Assembly (NCBI GenBank): GCA_046566065.1
Contig: JBKHXK010000009.1
Coordinates: 1 to 64,000, forward strand
DNA length: 64,000 bases
Source: MB1-2 sp046566065
Lineage (GTDB): Bacteria; Actinomycetota; CADDZG01; WHSQ01
Direction of reading: 5' to 3'
Position 1 is the stretch's first letter; each line of letters starts with the position of its first letter. Below are positions 18,506-27,413 of the stretch, piece after piece. A model generated the notes under the pieces. The model was not told the DNA's origin, searched no databases, and was given only the letters and a program-made list of their open reading frames with translations. A program made the position numbers and the translations under genes.

Positions 18506-20004
18506 TGCCGCAGGCGGCGGAAGTGATCCACGATATGTGGCACCACGTCGACCGTCGAAGGATGCAACGGTGGTTCGTCGAGCGTCGACAGGAACGGGAT
18601 CATCGAATCCTGCGCATGCAGAGAGGCGTGATCGCCCCCGCCGCGGTGGTCTCCCCCGGCGAGGTCCTTCGTCTCCCACGTCAGGTCGTTGGTGAACACG
18701 ATGTCGCCGGTCCGATCCAGATCGAGAGCGCACTTCACGCGCCAGAACGCCAACGGGTACTCGGGGGTCCGGATGACGTCCTCCTCCACCACACCACTGA
18801 CGGCGCCTAGGTCTCCCTCGAAGTTCCACTTGTTGTCGCGCTCGTCCACCACCGACCCCAGTCCGTTCCCTTTCCAGAAGCGGACCGTTCCTCGTTCGCT
18901 CGAGATCACGTAGCGGTCCTCCTCACGCCACATGACCTGATCGATCCCGCGCGTGTTCATGAGTACGTTCACCACGCGACCCCTCAGTCGGTCCTTGCGA
19001 GCTTCGTTCAGGTAGACGAACCCGACGCGCCCGTTGCCGGCCGCGGCCAGGTCTGCGTCGCCGAAGCGCTCCTTGCCCCTCTTGGGCTGGACCCTTTTGA
19101 AGTCGGCGAGGACCTCGTTCAGATCGAGGATGTGCTCTTCGTCATCCGAGATCGGGCTCTGCGCATGATCCGCGGTAACGACGAACCCGACCTCCTCGAC
19201 GGCTTGCTCCCAGGAGTCGAACGCCTCCAACACGTAGCGCAGGTGACCGTCCGCCTCGGCCAGGTTGTCGACCTGAGAGCCAGGGCCCTCACGGTGAGAG
19301 GAGTGGTCGTTCTCGTGCATGTAGAAGAGGATCATGTCGGCGCGATCGCGCTCGAGCAGCTCCCGCGTGACACATGCCGCCCACGCGTCGGTAGCTCGGA
19401 TCCGTTTCGCCAGCCCGCGGGTCGAAAGCAGCTTCGTGCACGCTTCCGCCGGACCCGTGATCGCATCGGCGAAGTAGTGCTCCTTGGGCCCGGGAGCTCG
19501 CTCGGGAAGCTTCCTGCGGAACAGCGCCTTCGTGAAGAGGTTGGGGTCGACGTCGTGCATGTACGGCCCCCGGAACAACATGAAGTTGATCGAAGCGGTC
19601 GTGAACCCCATCTGGTCGAGCTGCTCGTGGATGGTGGCGACGTCGGGGCTCAGATGCTTGGCGTTCAGGTTCAGCATCACATCACGAACCACCTGGGAGA
19701 GCCCCTCGACCACGGCAGCGCGCGGGCTCTGGCCGTAATTCACGAAGCGCTGCGCATCACGGTCGTACCAGCACATCCCCGGGATGCCGTGCTGGGCCGG
19801 GGTAGCCCCCGTGATCAGCGATGCGGTGGCGGCGGGGGTGATCGTGGGAAAGACCGCGACCGAGTCCCGCACGTAGTGCCCCTGGGCTTTCAGGAAGGCG
19901 AAGGCGGGCGCGCGCCCCGACGCGGTGGCCTGTTCGAAGGCCTCGGTGCCCATCCCGTCCACGATGATGTAGACGACCCGCCTCTGGGAGCTCATGGGAG
20001 GCAT
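18502..20004 (-). CDS. Alkaline phosphatase superfamily phosphodiesterase/nucleotide pyrophosphatase
   Basis: A 500-residue AlkP-superfamily hydrolase. Metal and nucleophile motifs are VVYIIVDGMG (metal Asp), PTITPAATASLITGATPAQHG (Thr nucleophile), YMHENDHSSHREG (metal Asp/His) and VVTADHAQSP (metal Asp-His). There is no signal peptide, so it is probably cytoplasmic. It is coupled to the lipid kinase downstream, suggesting a phospholipid or phosphodiester role (inference). An alternative ATG lies three codons in. It differs from the second AlkP-superfamily enzyme at 55592-57055. Confidence 0.85.
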   Translation of the reverse strand: MPPMSSQRRVVYIIVDGMGTEAFEQATASGRAPAFAFLKAQGHYVRDSVAVFPTITPAATASLITGATPAQHGIPGMCWYDRDAQRFVNYGQSPRAAVVEGLSQVVRDVMLNLNAKHLSPDVATIHEQLDQMGFTTASINFMLFRGPYMHDVDPNLFTKALFRRKLPERAPGPKEHYFADAITGPAEACTKLLSTRGLAKRIRATDAWAACVTRELLERDRADMILFYMHENDHSSHREGPGSQVDNLAEADGHLRYVLEAFDSWEQAVEEVGFVVTADHAQSPISDDEEHILDLNEVLADFKRVQPKRGKERFGDADLAAAGNGRVGFVYLNEARKDRLRGRVVNVLMNTRGIDQVMWREEDRYVISSERGTVRFWKGNGLGSVVDERDNKWNFEGDLGAVSGVVEEDVIRTPEYPLAFWRVKCALDLDRTGDIVFTNDLTWETKDLAGGDHRGGGDHASLHAQDSMIPFLSTLDEPPLHPSTVDVVPHIVDHFRRLRQ

Positions 20005-20074
20005 CTTCCCACTACGCCCCGTTGCTAATCAGCTGCGTTGAGCAACTGAGCCTCCGGGACGTACGCTTCGGTAG

Positions 20075-20659
20075 GTGGAGGAACTACGTGCGAAGCGGAT
20101 CGGGCCCTTCGGGATCATGGCGGCGATCCTTCTCGTCCTGTGCATCGCGGTCGCGCGACTTCCCGATTCGCTGGTGTCCCTCCTGGAAAGGCAAAGCCCT
20201 TTCACGTCGGGTCAAGCGGGCTGGGCCTACCGGCTCCTCGCCTTCGCGGCCCTCGCGCAGGCCTTATACGGGGGCTTCGTCCTCCTGCGTCCGAGCAAGG
20301 TCGAGCGCGCCCGGGAGACCGACCCGAAGCTCGCACGGATGCCCCGCACCAAACTCATCTCCCTCGTTGCTCGCACGGCGGCCTCCATGCTCGCCTTCAC
20401 CCTCGCTTACGGCATCGCCGCCTTCCTCGTGGCCGGGCAACGAGGGGGATTCTGGTTGTTCCCGGTGATAGCCGTGGCCCAAGGCGCGTGGTACTACCGC
20501 GAGGTCGGTCAGATCGCAACATGGCTGGGCTTCCAACCCGAGCACGTGCCCGAGGACCCTGCTCGCGGCCTGTGGACGCGCGAACCGGTCGACTATTGCC
20601 CGCCGATCGCCAGGGGCCTTCAGCCGATCGGCAAGGGGACGCCGGTCTCAGATCAGTGA
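20075..20659 (+). CDS. Four-helix integral membrane protein of unknown function
   Basis: A 194-residue protein with four hydrophobic segments (about 12-28, 48-68, 96-118, 124-142) and a soluble C-terminus ending PPIARGLQPIGKGTPVSDQ. I do not recognise the family. The start is a GTG inside GGTGGAGGAA. Its stop overlaps the acyl-CoA synthetase start as GTGA, so the two are translated together and may act together, for example at the membrane on a fatty or carboxylic acid. That role is inferred only from coupling. Confidence 0.72.
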   Translation: MEELRAKRIGPFGIMAAILLVLCIAVARLPDSLVSLLERQSPFTSGQAGWAYRLLAFAALAQALYGGFVLLRPSKVERARETDPKLARMPRTKLISLVARTAASMLAFTLAYGIAAFLVAGQRGGFWLFPVIAVAQGAWYYREVGQIATWLGFQPEHVPEDPARGLWTREPVDYCPPIARGLQPIGKGTPVSDQ

Positions 20660-22116
20660 GCGGCATCGGCGCTCACGCACGTGCCACTCCCGATGCGACG
20701 GCGATCGTGTCGATGGGAGGGTCGGTCACCTTCGCCGAGCTCGATCACCGTCAGCACCGACTGGCGGGTGTGTTGCAGGATGCCGGGCTCGAGGAGGGCG
20801 ACCGCGTCGCGGTGCTTTCGCGTAACTCGGTCGCCATGCTGGAGGTGGTGATCGCTTGTCTCCGGATGGCGATGATCCCCGTTCCGCTCAATGCCCTGCT
20901 GACCGAGCGAGAGATCGGATACATCCTCGAGGACTCGGGAGCGCGATGGCTGTTCACCGATCGGAACATCGACCCCCCGCCCGGGCTGGAGCAGATCGTG
21001 ACCTTCGGAGATGCATACGAGCGCGTCATCCTCGAGACGGAGCCCTCGCAACTCTGCGATCACGCCCGGGGCCGCCCGATGCATTACACCTCCGGCACGA
21101 CGGGGGTGCCGAAGGGCGTATGGATACGCCCCTACCCTCCGAAGAAAGCCGCACGGGTCTCAGCCGACTTCATCGACCACTGGGGGCTGTCGTCGGTCGA
21201 CATCCATCTCGTGTGCTCGCCGCTCACCCATTCGGCCCCCCTGAGATACGCGCTCCGCACGATGGAGGCAGGAGGCACCGTCGCCCTCCAGAGCCATTTC
21301 GATGCGGCCGAGACGCTGGCGGCCATCGACCTCTTCAATGCGACGACGACCTTCATGGTGCCGACTCACCTCGAACGGATCCTGGCGCTGGGAACGAAAG
21401 CGATCCGCAGGCACGACCTGTCCTCGATGCGCTTGTTGGTCCATGCGGGGGCACCGATACGGGAGGGAACGAAGCGCGCCGCGATCGAGGTTTTCCCGGA
21501 AGGATCCGTGTGGGAGTTCTACGGATCCACCGAGGGTCAGGCGACCCGGATCTCACAGGGCGAATGGTTGCGCAAGCCCGGAAGCGTCGGCAAGCCTCGC
21601 CCGGGAGCGACGATCGAGATCCGCGACGAGGACGGTGGTCTCCTGCCCCCGGGAGAGATCGGGCGGGTATGGGTCAAGGACCCGAAGGCGGACCGGTTCC
21701 AGTACTGGGGTGACCGCAAGAAGACCCGCTCGGCATGGAAAGCGGGTGCTTTCACGGTCGGCGACCTGGGCTCCCTCGACGAAGACGGCTACCTCTTCCT
21801 GGCGGGCCGGGTCGACGACACGATCATCACCGGTGGCGTGAACGTCTACCCGCAAGAGGTGGAGAAGGTTCTCTCCGAGCACCCGATGGTCGGGGAGGTC
21901 GTCGTCTACGGAGCTCCCAACGAAGAATGGGGCCAGGAGGTCAGAGCCGCCGTCGTAGCGACCGGCGACCTCGACGAAGCAACGCTCCTCGCGTGGTCCA
22001 GGGACCGCCTGGCGGGCTTCAAACGGCCGCGGAAGATCGATCTGGTCGCAGAGCTAGACCGCACGGCAACTGGGAAGCTGATACGTCGGGCACCGAAGGT
22101 CGCGAGCGAGTCTTAG
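20656..22116 (+). CDS. AMP-dependent acyl-CoA synthetase/ligase (ANL family)
   Basis: A 486-residue ANL-superfamily enzyme that activates a carboxylic acid to acyl-AMP and then to acyl-CoA. Motifs: P-loop MHYTSGTTGVPKGVW (near 141), EFYGSTEGQATRIS, the A5-A8 stretch GDLGSLDEDGYLFLAGRVDD and the C-terminal RTATGKLIRRA with the catalytic lysine. The start is the GTG at 20656 overlapping the membrane-protein stop. The substrate is unknown; the length fits medium- or long-chain or aryl acids. It lies just upstream of the proline racemase and cyclodeaminase genes, possibly in the same transcript. Confidence 0.9.
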   Translation: MSGIGAHARATPDATAIVSMGGSVTFAELDHRQHRLAGVLQDAGLEEGDRVAVLSRNSVAMLEVVIACLRMAMIPVPLNALLTEREIGYILEDSGARWLFTDRNIDPPPGLEQIVTFGDAYERVILETEPSQLCDHARGRPMHYTSGTTGVPKGVWIRPYPPKKAARVSADFIDHWGLSSVDIHLVCSPLTHSAPLRYALRTMEAGGTVALQSHFDAAETLAAIDLFNATTTFMVPTHLERILALGTKAIRRHDLSSMRLLVHAGAPIREGTKRAAIEVFPEGSVWEFYGSTEGQATRISQGEWLRKPGSVGKPRPGATIEIRDEDGGLLPPGEIGRVWVKDPKADRFQYWGDRKKTRSAWKAGAFTVGDLGSLDEDGYLFLAGRVDDTIITGGVNVYPQEVEKVLSEHPMVGEVVVYGAPNEEWGQEVRAAVVATGDLDEATLLAWSRDRLAGFKRPRKIDLVAELDRTATGKLIRRAPKVASES

Positions 22117-22128
22117 TCTCGTTGAGCG

Positions 22129-22195
22129 ATGGAGGGCATGGTCGTTCGATGCGTCGACTACCACACGGCCGGCGAGCCGTTCCGGATCGCGCTCG
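22129..22195 (+). pseudogene. Displaced 5' end of the proline racemase family gene (frameshift)
   Basis: From ATG 22129 (or 22138) this frame encodes VVRCVDYHTAGEPFRIAL, the normal N-terminus of proline racemase/epimerase proteins (DxHTxGEPxR). Homology then jumps to the +1 frame, where TGGEPHLEGTTILEKRAYAM continues the alignment straight into the ATG of the downstream frame. Removing one base near 22195 rejoins the two exactly. This is a single-base insertion, either biological or a sequencing/assembly error. Confidence 0.75.
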
Positions 22196-22252
22196 ACGGG
22201 TGGCGAGCCCCACCTAGAGGGCACAACTATCCTCGAGAAGCGTGCCTATGCC

Positions 22253-23137
22253 ATGGAACACCACGACGAGATCCGCAAGCTCGTGATCAACGAGCCTCGG
22301 GGTCACGCCGACATGTACGGCTGCTACGTGACGGCCCCCGAAGACGAGGGCGGAGACCTCGGCGTCGTCTTCTTCCACAACGAGGGCTATAGCACCGCGT
22401 GCGGTCACGGAACGATCGCGCTGGTGACGTGGGCCCTCGACTCCGGTCGCCTGGCGGTCCAAGGACAGGAGACCGAGATCATCGTCGACGCTCCCTCCGG
22501 CCGGCTGACGACGGTGGCGAAGACGGACGGCGACAAGGTCACTTCGGTCAGGTTCCGCAACGTGCCTTCGTTCGTACATTCCACCGACGTGCGCGTCGAT
22601 CCCGGCGAAGGTTCGCTGATGGTCGACATCTCTTATGGCGGAGCGTTCTATGCCTCGGTGGATTGCGCCGACCTTGATGTGACCGTGGAGCCTGCACACC
22701 TGACCCGCCTCATCTCTCTAGGGCGTGCGATCAAGGATGAGCTGAACGAGAGGGAGTTCGTGCACCCGGAGGACGCCCGCCTCCGCGACATCTACGGCGT
22801 GATCTTCTTCGAACGTCTGCCGGACGAGAACGGGAACCTGTGCCAGCGAAACGTCACGGTCTTCGCCGATGGCGAGGTCGATCGCTCCCCCTGCGGGAGC
22901 GGAACCTCGGCGCGGCTGGCTCTGCTGGATGCATCGGGCGAGCTTCCGCGCGGAGAGACGCTCGTGCACAGGGGCATCGTGGACACGGTGTTCACCGGTC
23001 ACGTGGTGGGGTCGGCAACCGTCTCGGACAAGGAGGCGGTGATCACCGAGGTCGAAGGCAGCGCTTACATCGCGGGCCGCCACGAGTTCATCCTCGATCC
23101 GAGTGACCCCCTGGGCACCGGCTTCCTCCTGCGCTGA
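22253..23137 (+). CDS. Proline racemase / hydroxyproline epimerase family protein (main frame)
   Basis: The intact part gives 294 residues; with the displaced N-terminus the protein would be about 335, the normal size. The family interconverts proline or 4-hydroxyproline stereoisomers, or dehydrates trans-3-hydroxyproline. Both acid-base positions are cysteine: GYSTACGHG and DRSPCGSGTSA. Cys/Cys indicates a racemase or epimerase, since 3-hydroxyproline dehydratases usually have Thr at the second site. EPRGHADMYG and HNEGYST confirm the family. Without its first 40 or so residues the enzyme would lack the HTxGEP loop and is probably inactive unless the frameshift is an artefact. Its stop overlaps the next ATG as TGATG. 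Confidence 0.85.
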   Translation: MEHHDEIRKLVINEPRGHADMYGCYVTAPEDEGGDLGVVFFHNEGYSTACGHGTIALVTWALDSGRLAVQGQETEIIVDAPSGRLTTVAKTDGDKVTSVRFRNVPSFVHSTDVRVDPGEGSLMVDISYGGAFYASVDCADLDVTVEPAHLTRLISLGRAIKDELNEREFVHPEDARLRDIYGVIFFERLPDENGNLCQRNVTVFADGEVDRSPCGSGTSARLALLDASGELPRGETLVHRGIVDTVFTGHVVGSATVSDKEAVITEVEGSAYIAGRHEFILDPSDPLGTGFLLR

Positions 23138-24048
23138 TGGCTCCGCGGTTCATAGGGCGCGAGGAGCTCCACGGGCTTCTGAGCATGGCCGAGGCGATCG
23201 ACGCTTTGGAGCGAGCCTTCGGCCGCGAGCTCCCGTACTCGCCAGACCGCTCCCACCTGGATGTGGGGGCCGGGGATCTCTTGCTCATGCCGGCGTGGGG
23301 GGATCGGACGGCCGGGGTGAAACTCGTGACGGTCGCGCCCGACAACCCCTCGCACGGGCTGCCCCTGATCCAGGGGCTCTACGTGCTCTTCGAGAAGCCG
23401 AGCCTGGCACCTGTCGCGCTCCTCGACGCCGCCGCCCTGACGGCTCTACGCACCGCAGCCGTCTCCGGTGTGGCCACCAAGCACCTCGCCCGCGAACGAG
23501 CTTCCTCTCTGGTCATCTTCGGAGCGGGGGTCCAGGCCGCAGCGCATCTGGAGGCGATGGCGGTGGTACGGCCGATCGACGAGGTGCAAGTGGTCTCCCG
23601 CACCCCGGAGCGGAGCGCGGCCTTGGTGAGACGGGCTAAGGAGATGGGAGCCCAGGCCGGATCGGCCGAGACGGCAGCGGTGAGAGAAGCAGACATCGTG
23701 TGCACGTGCACTACGAGTGCGTATCCGGTGTTCGAGGGCTCGCTACTGCGGGCCGGCGCCCACGTGAACGCGGTCGGGTCCTATAGACCCGGGGCCCGCG
23801 AGCTCGACGACGAGGCGATCCGGGTGGGACGCGTCTTCGTCGACACCACAACGGCCCTCCGAGAATCGGGGGATCTCCTGTCTCCGATCGAGGCCGGCGT
23901 CCTGGACCCCGACGGGATCGGAGAGCTGGCGCAGGTCGTCAGGGGGGAGGCCGGGCGCGCCTCGGATCCCGACATCACGATCTTCAAATCGGTGGGTGCC
24001 GCTTTCGAGGACCTGGTGGTGGCAGCAGCAGCTGCCGAGCGGCTCTAG
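23137..24048 (+). CDS. Ornithine cyclodeaminase/mu-crystallin family protein, possible pyrroline-2-carboxylate reductase
   Basis: A 303-residue NAD(P)-binding protein of the OCD/mu-crystallin family. It has GVKLVTVAPDNPSHGLPLIQG, the ALRTAAVSGVATKHLAR segment and the Rossmann motif VIFGAGVQAAAHLEAM (near 128), then FKSVGAAFEDL at the C-terminus. Family members include ornithine cyclodeaminase, alanine dehydrogenase and delta1-pyrroline-2-carboxylate reductase. Coupling to a proline racemase family gene favours the last, part of hydroxyproline breakdown (inference). Its TAG stop shares CTAG with the convergent mdh stop. Confidence 0.87.
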   Translation: MAPRFIGREELHGLLSMAEAIDALERAFGRELPYSPDRSHLDVGAGDLLLMPAWGDRTAGVKLVTVAPDNPSHGLPLIQGLYVLFEKPSLAPVALLDAAALTALRTAAVSGVATKHLARERASSLVIFGAGVQAAAHLEAMAVVRPIDEVQVVSRTPERSAALVRRAKEMGAQAGSAETAAVREADIVCTCTTSAYPVFEGSLLRAGAHVNAVGSYRPGARELDDEAIRVGRVFVDTTTALRESGDLLSPIEAGVLDPDGIGELAQVVRGEAGRASDPDITIFKSVGAAFEDLVVAAAAAERL

Positions 24049-24983
24049 CTCCCGCGCCGCTCGTGTAGCTCGGCGCACTTCGAACGGATCGCTTCCGCGG
24101 CCTCGTGCAGCTTGGCCGTCTCGTCCGCGTTCAGCTCGAGCTCGACGATCTCGTTGACACCACGCTTCCCGAGCTTGGCGGGCACCCCGAGGTAGACGTC
24201 CTTCACGCCGTACTGTCCGGTGGTCCACGCACATGTGGGGTGGACGGCTCCGTCGTCGGCGAGGATCGACTTCACCATCGCGGCAGATGAGGCGGCAGGA
24301 GCGTAGAAGGCACTCCCCTTCTTCAGATAGCCCACGATCTCGGCCCCCGCGTCGCGGGTGCGCTGGAAAAGCTGCTCCAGGTCCTCTTCGCTGACCAGCT
24401 CGGGGAGCGGTTTCCCCTGAACCGTCGCGTGGCGTGGGAGAGCCACCATCTGGTCGCCGTGCGATCCCAACGTGATCGCCTCGACCTCGGTCGGCGGGAC
24501 GTCGAGCTTCTCTGCGATGAAGAACTGCAGACGGGCCGAGTCCAGAACGCCGGCCATGCCCATCACGCGCTCCTTGGGGAATCCGGATACGACGGAGGCC
24601 AGGAAGGTCATCTCGTCCAGCGGGTTCGAGACGATGATCAGGATCGCGTCGGGCGAGTGCTTCGCTATCTGCTCGGTCACGCCGCCGACGATCTCGGAGT
24701 TCACGTCGAGGAGGTCCATCCGGCTCATACCCGGCGTGCGAGGACGGCCGGCCGTGATCACCACCACGTCGGATCCAGCGGTGTCGGCGTAGTCATTGGT
24801 GCCCTTCACCCGGGTGTCGAAACCGACGACCGCGGCGGAGTGGTTGATGTCGAGAGCCAGACCCTGCGGGAGGCCCTCGACGATGTCGATCATCACGACC
24901 TCATCTGCGAGGTTCGACTCGGCAACCCTGCGGGCCGCGTTCGAACCGACGTTGCCGGCTCCAACGACTGTGACCTTGCTCAT
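24045..24983 (-). CDS. mdh: Malate dehydrogenase (LDH-like)
   Basis: A 312-residue NAD-dependent malate dehydrogenase of the LDH-like class. Motifs: VTVVGAGNVGSNAA, Asp after strand 2 (VVMIDIVEG) indicating NAD, the substrate loop AGRPRTPGMSRMDLL with arginines rather than LDH glutamine, IIVSNPLDEMT and the catalytic GSHGDQMV. It oxidises malate to oxaloacetate in the TCA cycle. Its ATG overlaps the isocitrate dehydrogenase stop as ATGA, and citrate synthase is divergent just upstream, so three consecutive TCA steps are clustered. Confidence 0.96.
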   Translation of the reverse strand: MSKVTVVGAGNVGSNAARRVAESNLADEVVMIDIVEGLPQGLALDINHSAAVVGFDTRVKGTNDYADTAGSDVVVITAGRPRTPGMSRMDLLDVNSEIVGGVTEQIAKHSPDAILIIVSNPLDEMTFLASVVSGFPKERVMGMAGVLDSARLQFFIAEKLDVPPTEVEAITLGSHGDQMVALPRHATVQGKPLPELVSEEDLEQLFQRTRDAGAEIVGYLKKGSAFYAPAASSAAMVKSILADDGAVHPTCAWTTGQYGVKDVYLGVPAKLGKRGVNEIVELELNADETAKLHEAAEAIRSKCAELHERRGS

Positions 24984-26089
24984 AGCGCGTCTGCCTCCAT
25001 CTTCTCGATGACCGCATCGGCGACCTGGGACGTTCCCACCGCGGTCGGGTCGTCGCGATCGGGCTTCATGTCATAGGTGACCGACTTGCCTTCGGCGATG
25101 ACGGCGCTGAGGGCCTTCTCCAGCCGGTCGGCTGCACCGACCTCGCCCAGGTGACGAAGCATCAGGACGCCGGACAGCATCATCGCCATCGGGTTCACCT
25201 TGTTCTGGCCTGCGTATTTCGGAGCGGAGCCGTGGGTCGGCTCGAACACGGCCGCTTCGTCACCGATGTTCCCTCCGGGAGCAACCCCGAGGCCACCGAT
25301 GAGGCCTGCCCCGAGGTCGGAGACGATGTCGCCGTACAGGTTCGGCAGCACGAGCACGTCGTACAACTCGGGCTTCTGGACCAGTTGCATGCACATGTTG
25401 TCGACGATGCGGTCCTCGAACTCGACGCCTGAGTCGGCGTACTCCTCCTCCGCGACCTCTCGTGCGGTCTTCAAGAAGAGGCCGTCGGAGAACTTCATGA
25501 TGTTTGCCTTGTGCACGGCCGTGACCTTCTTCCGGCCGTTGCGGATCGCGTAGTCGAAGGCTCCTCGCACGATCCGCTTGGTACCCGTGACAGAGATGGG
25601 CTTGATCGAGATACCCGAGTCCTCCCGGATGCGACGCGCTCCCAGATCGGCGATGAAGTCGATCAGCTTGGTGGCCTCGGGCGAGCCCTGCTCGAACTCG
25701 ATCCCGGCGTAGAGGTCCTCGTGGTTCTCACGGACGATGACCAGGTCGATGTTCTCGTAGCGGGACCGGACGCCGGGGTAGGACTTGCAGGGCCTCAGGC
25801 ACATGTAGAGGTCGAGCTCCTTGCGCAGCGCCACGTTCACGCTGCGGAACCCGGTGCCGACCGGGGTCGTGATCGGCCCCTTGATCGCGATCTTGTTGGC
25901 CCGGATCGATTCCAGAACCTGGTCGGGCAGCGGCGTGCCGTGCTCCTCCATGACGTCGACACCCGCGTGCTGGACGTCCCAGTCGAACTTCACGCCGGTG
26001 CCTTCCAGCACCCGGCGCGTCGCTTCTGAGATCTCGGGACCGGTGCCGTCGCCGGGGATCAGGGTTACGCGATGAACCGTCTGTGACAT
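24980..26089 (-). CDS. icd: Isocitrate dehydrogenase (isopropylmalate-dehydrogenase-like fold)
   Basis: A 369-residue beta-decarboxylating dehydrogenase. It has GDGTGPEISEATRRVLEG, SVNVALRKELDLYMCLRPC, VIVRENHEDLYAGIEFEQG, the catalytic Lys/Tyr region and the cofactor loop EPTHGSAPKYAGQNKVNP. The Lys-Tyr and the Val three residues before the Pro match the NADP-type determinants of E. coli Icd rather than the Asp of NAD-type enzymes, so NADP is the likely cofactor. AGGAG lies upstream of the ATG. It is the first gene of an icd-mdh pair. A homoisocitrate or isopropylmalate role is less likely because of the TCA neighbours. Confidence 0.9.
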   Translation of the reverse strand: MSQTVHRVTLIPGDGTGPEISEATRRVLEGTGVKFDWDVQHAGVDVMEEHGTPLPDQVLESIRANKIAIKGPITTPVGTGFRSVNVALRKELDLYMCLRPCKSYPGVRSRYENIDLVIVRENHEDLYAGIEFEQGSPEATKLIDFIADLGARRIREDSGISIKPISVTGTKRIVRGAFDYAIRNGRKKVTAVHKANIMKFSDGLFLKTAREVAEEEYADSGVEFEDRIVDNMCMQLVQKPELYDVLVLPNLYGDIVSDLGAGLIGGLGVAPGGNIGDEAAVFEPTHGSAPKYAGQNKVNPMAMMLSGVLMLRHLGEVGAADRLEKALSAVIAEGKSVTYDMKPDRDDPTAVGTSQVADAVIEKMEADAL

Positions 26090-26213
26090 GTGGGAAAACT
26101 CCTCGTGTCGGGGCCCTTAGGACCGAAAAGGCGGCTTTAGGCTACCTGATAGCCTTGGTCGTTCTACGAGACGAGAGCCCTTGGCGGCCCGGCATAGAAA
26201 GGCAACCCGGCGT

Positions 26214-27344
26214 ATGGCGGCACCCGGAAAAGGACTAGAAGGTGTAGTTGCGGCCGAGACGGCCATCAGCGACATCGACGGCAAAGAGGGAGTCCTTTCC
26301 TACGTCGGATACGACATCCACGACCTCGCTCCGAACGCCACTTTCGAAGAGACCTGCTACCTCCTCCACAACCTCGAACTGCCCACCGAGCAGCAGCTAG
26401 ACGAGATCAAGGAGCAGCTGGCGGCCGAGCGGGAGCCCAACGAGTTCGTAATGGAGCTCCTGCCCCAGCTCTCGAAGAACACGGCTCCGATGTCCATGCT
26501 GCGGACCGCCTGCTCGGCTTCATCCGCCAAAGACCCCGATGGTTGGGACACCTCGGAGGAGGCCAACTACCGCAAGGCGATCCGCCTCATCGCGGTCTTC
26601 CCCACCTTGGTCGCCTACTACGACCGGCTCCGGAACGACCAGAGCTTGGTTCACCCCGACTCCAGCCTCTCGCAGGCGGCCAACTTCCTCTACATGCTGA
26701 AGGGCGACAAGGCCGACGACGAAGAAGCTCGCATCTTCGACATCTGCCTCACGCTGCACGCCGACCACACGATGAACGCCTCGACCTTCGCCGCAAGGGT
26801 GTGCGCCGCGACCCTGTCCGACATCCACTCGGCGATCACCGCAGGCATCGCGGCCCTGAAAGGGCCGCTACACGGAGGCGCCAACGAGCAGGTCATGCGG
26901 ATGATCAAAGAGATCAGGTCCGAGGGCGGCAAAGAGAAGGCGCGCGACTACACGATCAACAAGCTGCGCAACAAAGAGAAGGTCATGGGCTTCGGGCACC
27001 GCGTCTACAAGACCGAGGACCCCCGAGCGACGCACCTCCGCAAGATGGCCCAGGAGCTGGCCGAGAAGTCCGGCGATCCCAGCAACTTCGAGATCAGCCA
27101 GGAGATCGAGAAAGCGGTCATGGACGAGAAGGGCATCTACCCGAACGTCGACTTCTACGCCGCTTCGGTCTACGGCTATCTGCAGATCCCCACCGATCTA
27201 TTCACTCCGGTGTTCGCGTGCAGCCGGGTGGCGGGGTGGACCGCCCACGTTCGCGAGCAGTACGCCGACAACAGGCTGATCCGGCCCGACCACGCTTACG
27301 TCGGTCCCGAGCGCCGCGAGTGGAAGGCTCTCTCCCAGAGATAG
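26214..27344 (+). CDS. gltA: Citrate synthase
   Basis: A 376-residue citrate synthase condensing oxaloacetate and acetyl-CoA. The catalytic residues are visible: His in GPLHGGANEQV, His in GFGHRVYKTEDPRA and Asp in NVDFYAASVYG. The chosen ATG gives MAAPGKGLEGVVAAETAISD, the usual beginning; an in-frame TTG at 26181 would add 11 basic residues (AARHRKATRRM) not typical of the family. It is divergent from icd-mdh and ends before a strong terminator at 27360-27395, so it is a single-gene transcript. A 2-methylcitrate synthase role cannot be excluded. Confidence 0.94.
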   Translation: MAAPGKGLEGVVAAETAISDIDGKEGVLSYVGYDIHDLAPNATFEETCYLLHNLELPTEQQLDEIKEQLAAEREPNEFVMELLPQLSKNTAPMSMLRTACSASSAKDPDGWDTSEEANYRKAIRLIAVFPTLVAYYDRLRNDQSLVHPDSSLSQAANFLYMLKGDKADDEEARIFDICLTLHADHTMNASTFAARVCAATLSDIHSAITAGIAALKGPLHGGANEQVMRMIKEIRSEGGKEKARDYTINKLRNKEKVMGFGHRVYKTEDPRATHLRKMAQELAEKSGDPSNFEISQEIEKAVMDEKGIYPNVDFYAASVYGYLQIPTDLFTPVFACSRVAGWTAHVREQYADNRLIRPDHAYVGPERREWKALSQR

Positions 27345-27359
27345 AGGATCCGCAACGCT

Positions 27360-27395
27360 AAAGGGGCGCCGTCACCGGCGCCCCTTTCTTGTTTT
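27360..27395 (+). terminator. Rho-independent terminator of citrate synthase
   Basis: A perfect 12-bp stem (AAAGGGGCGCCG / CGGCGCCCCTTT) with a 4-base loop is followed by CTTGTTTT, 16 bases after the citrate synthase stop. It also separates the convergent gene at 27414-27974. Confidence 0.9.
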
Positions 27396-27413
27396 CCGTT
27401 CTGAGATGCTGGG

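Noticed and set aside
26181..26213. TTG start for citrate synthase adding 11 residues
   Set aside because: The added residues are strongly basic and atypical; the ATG at 26214 gives the family-standard beginning.
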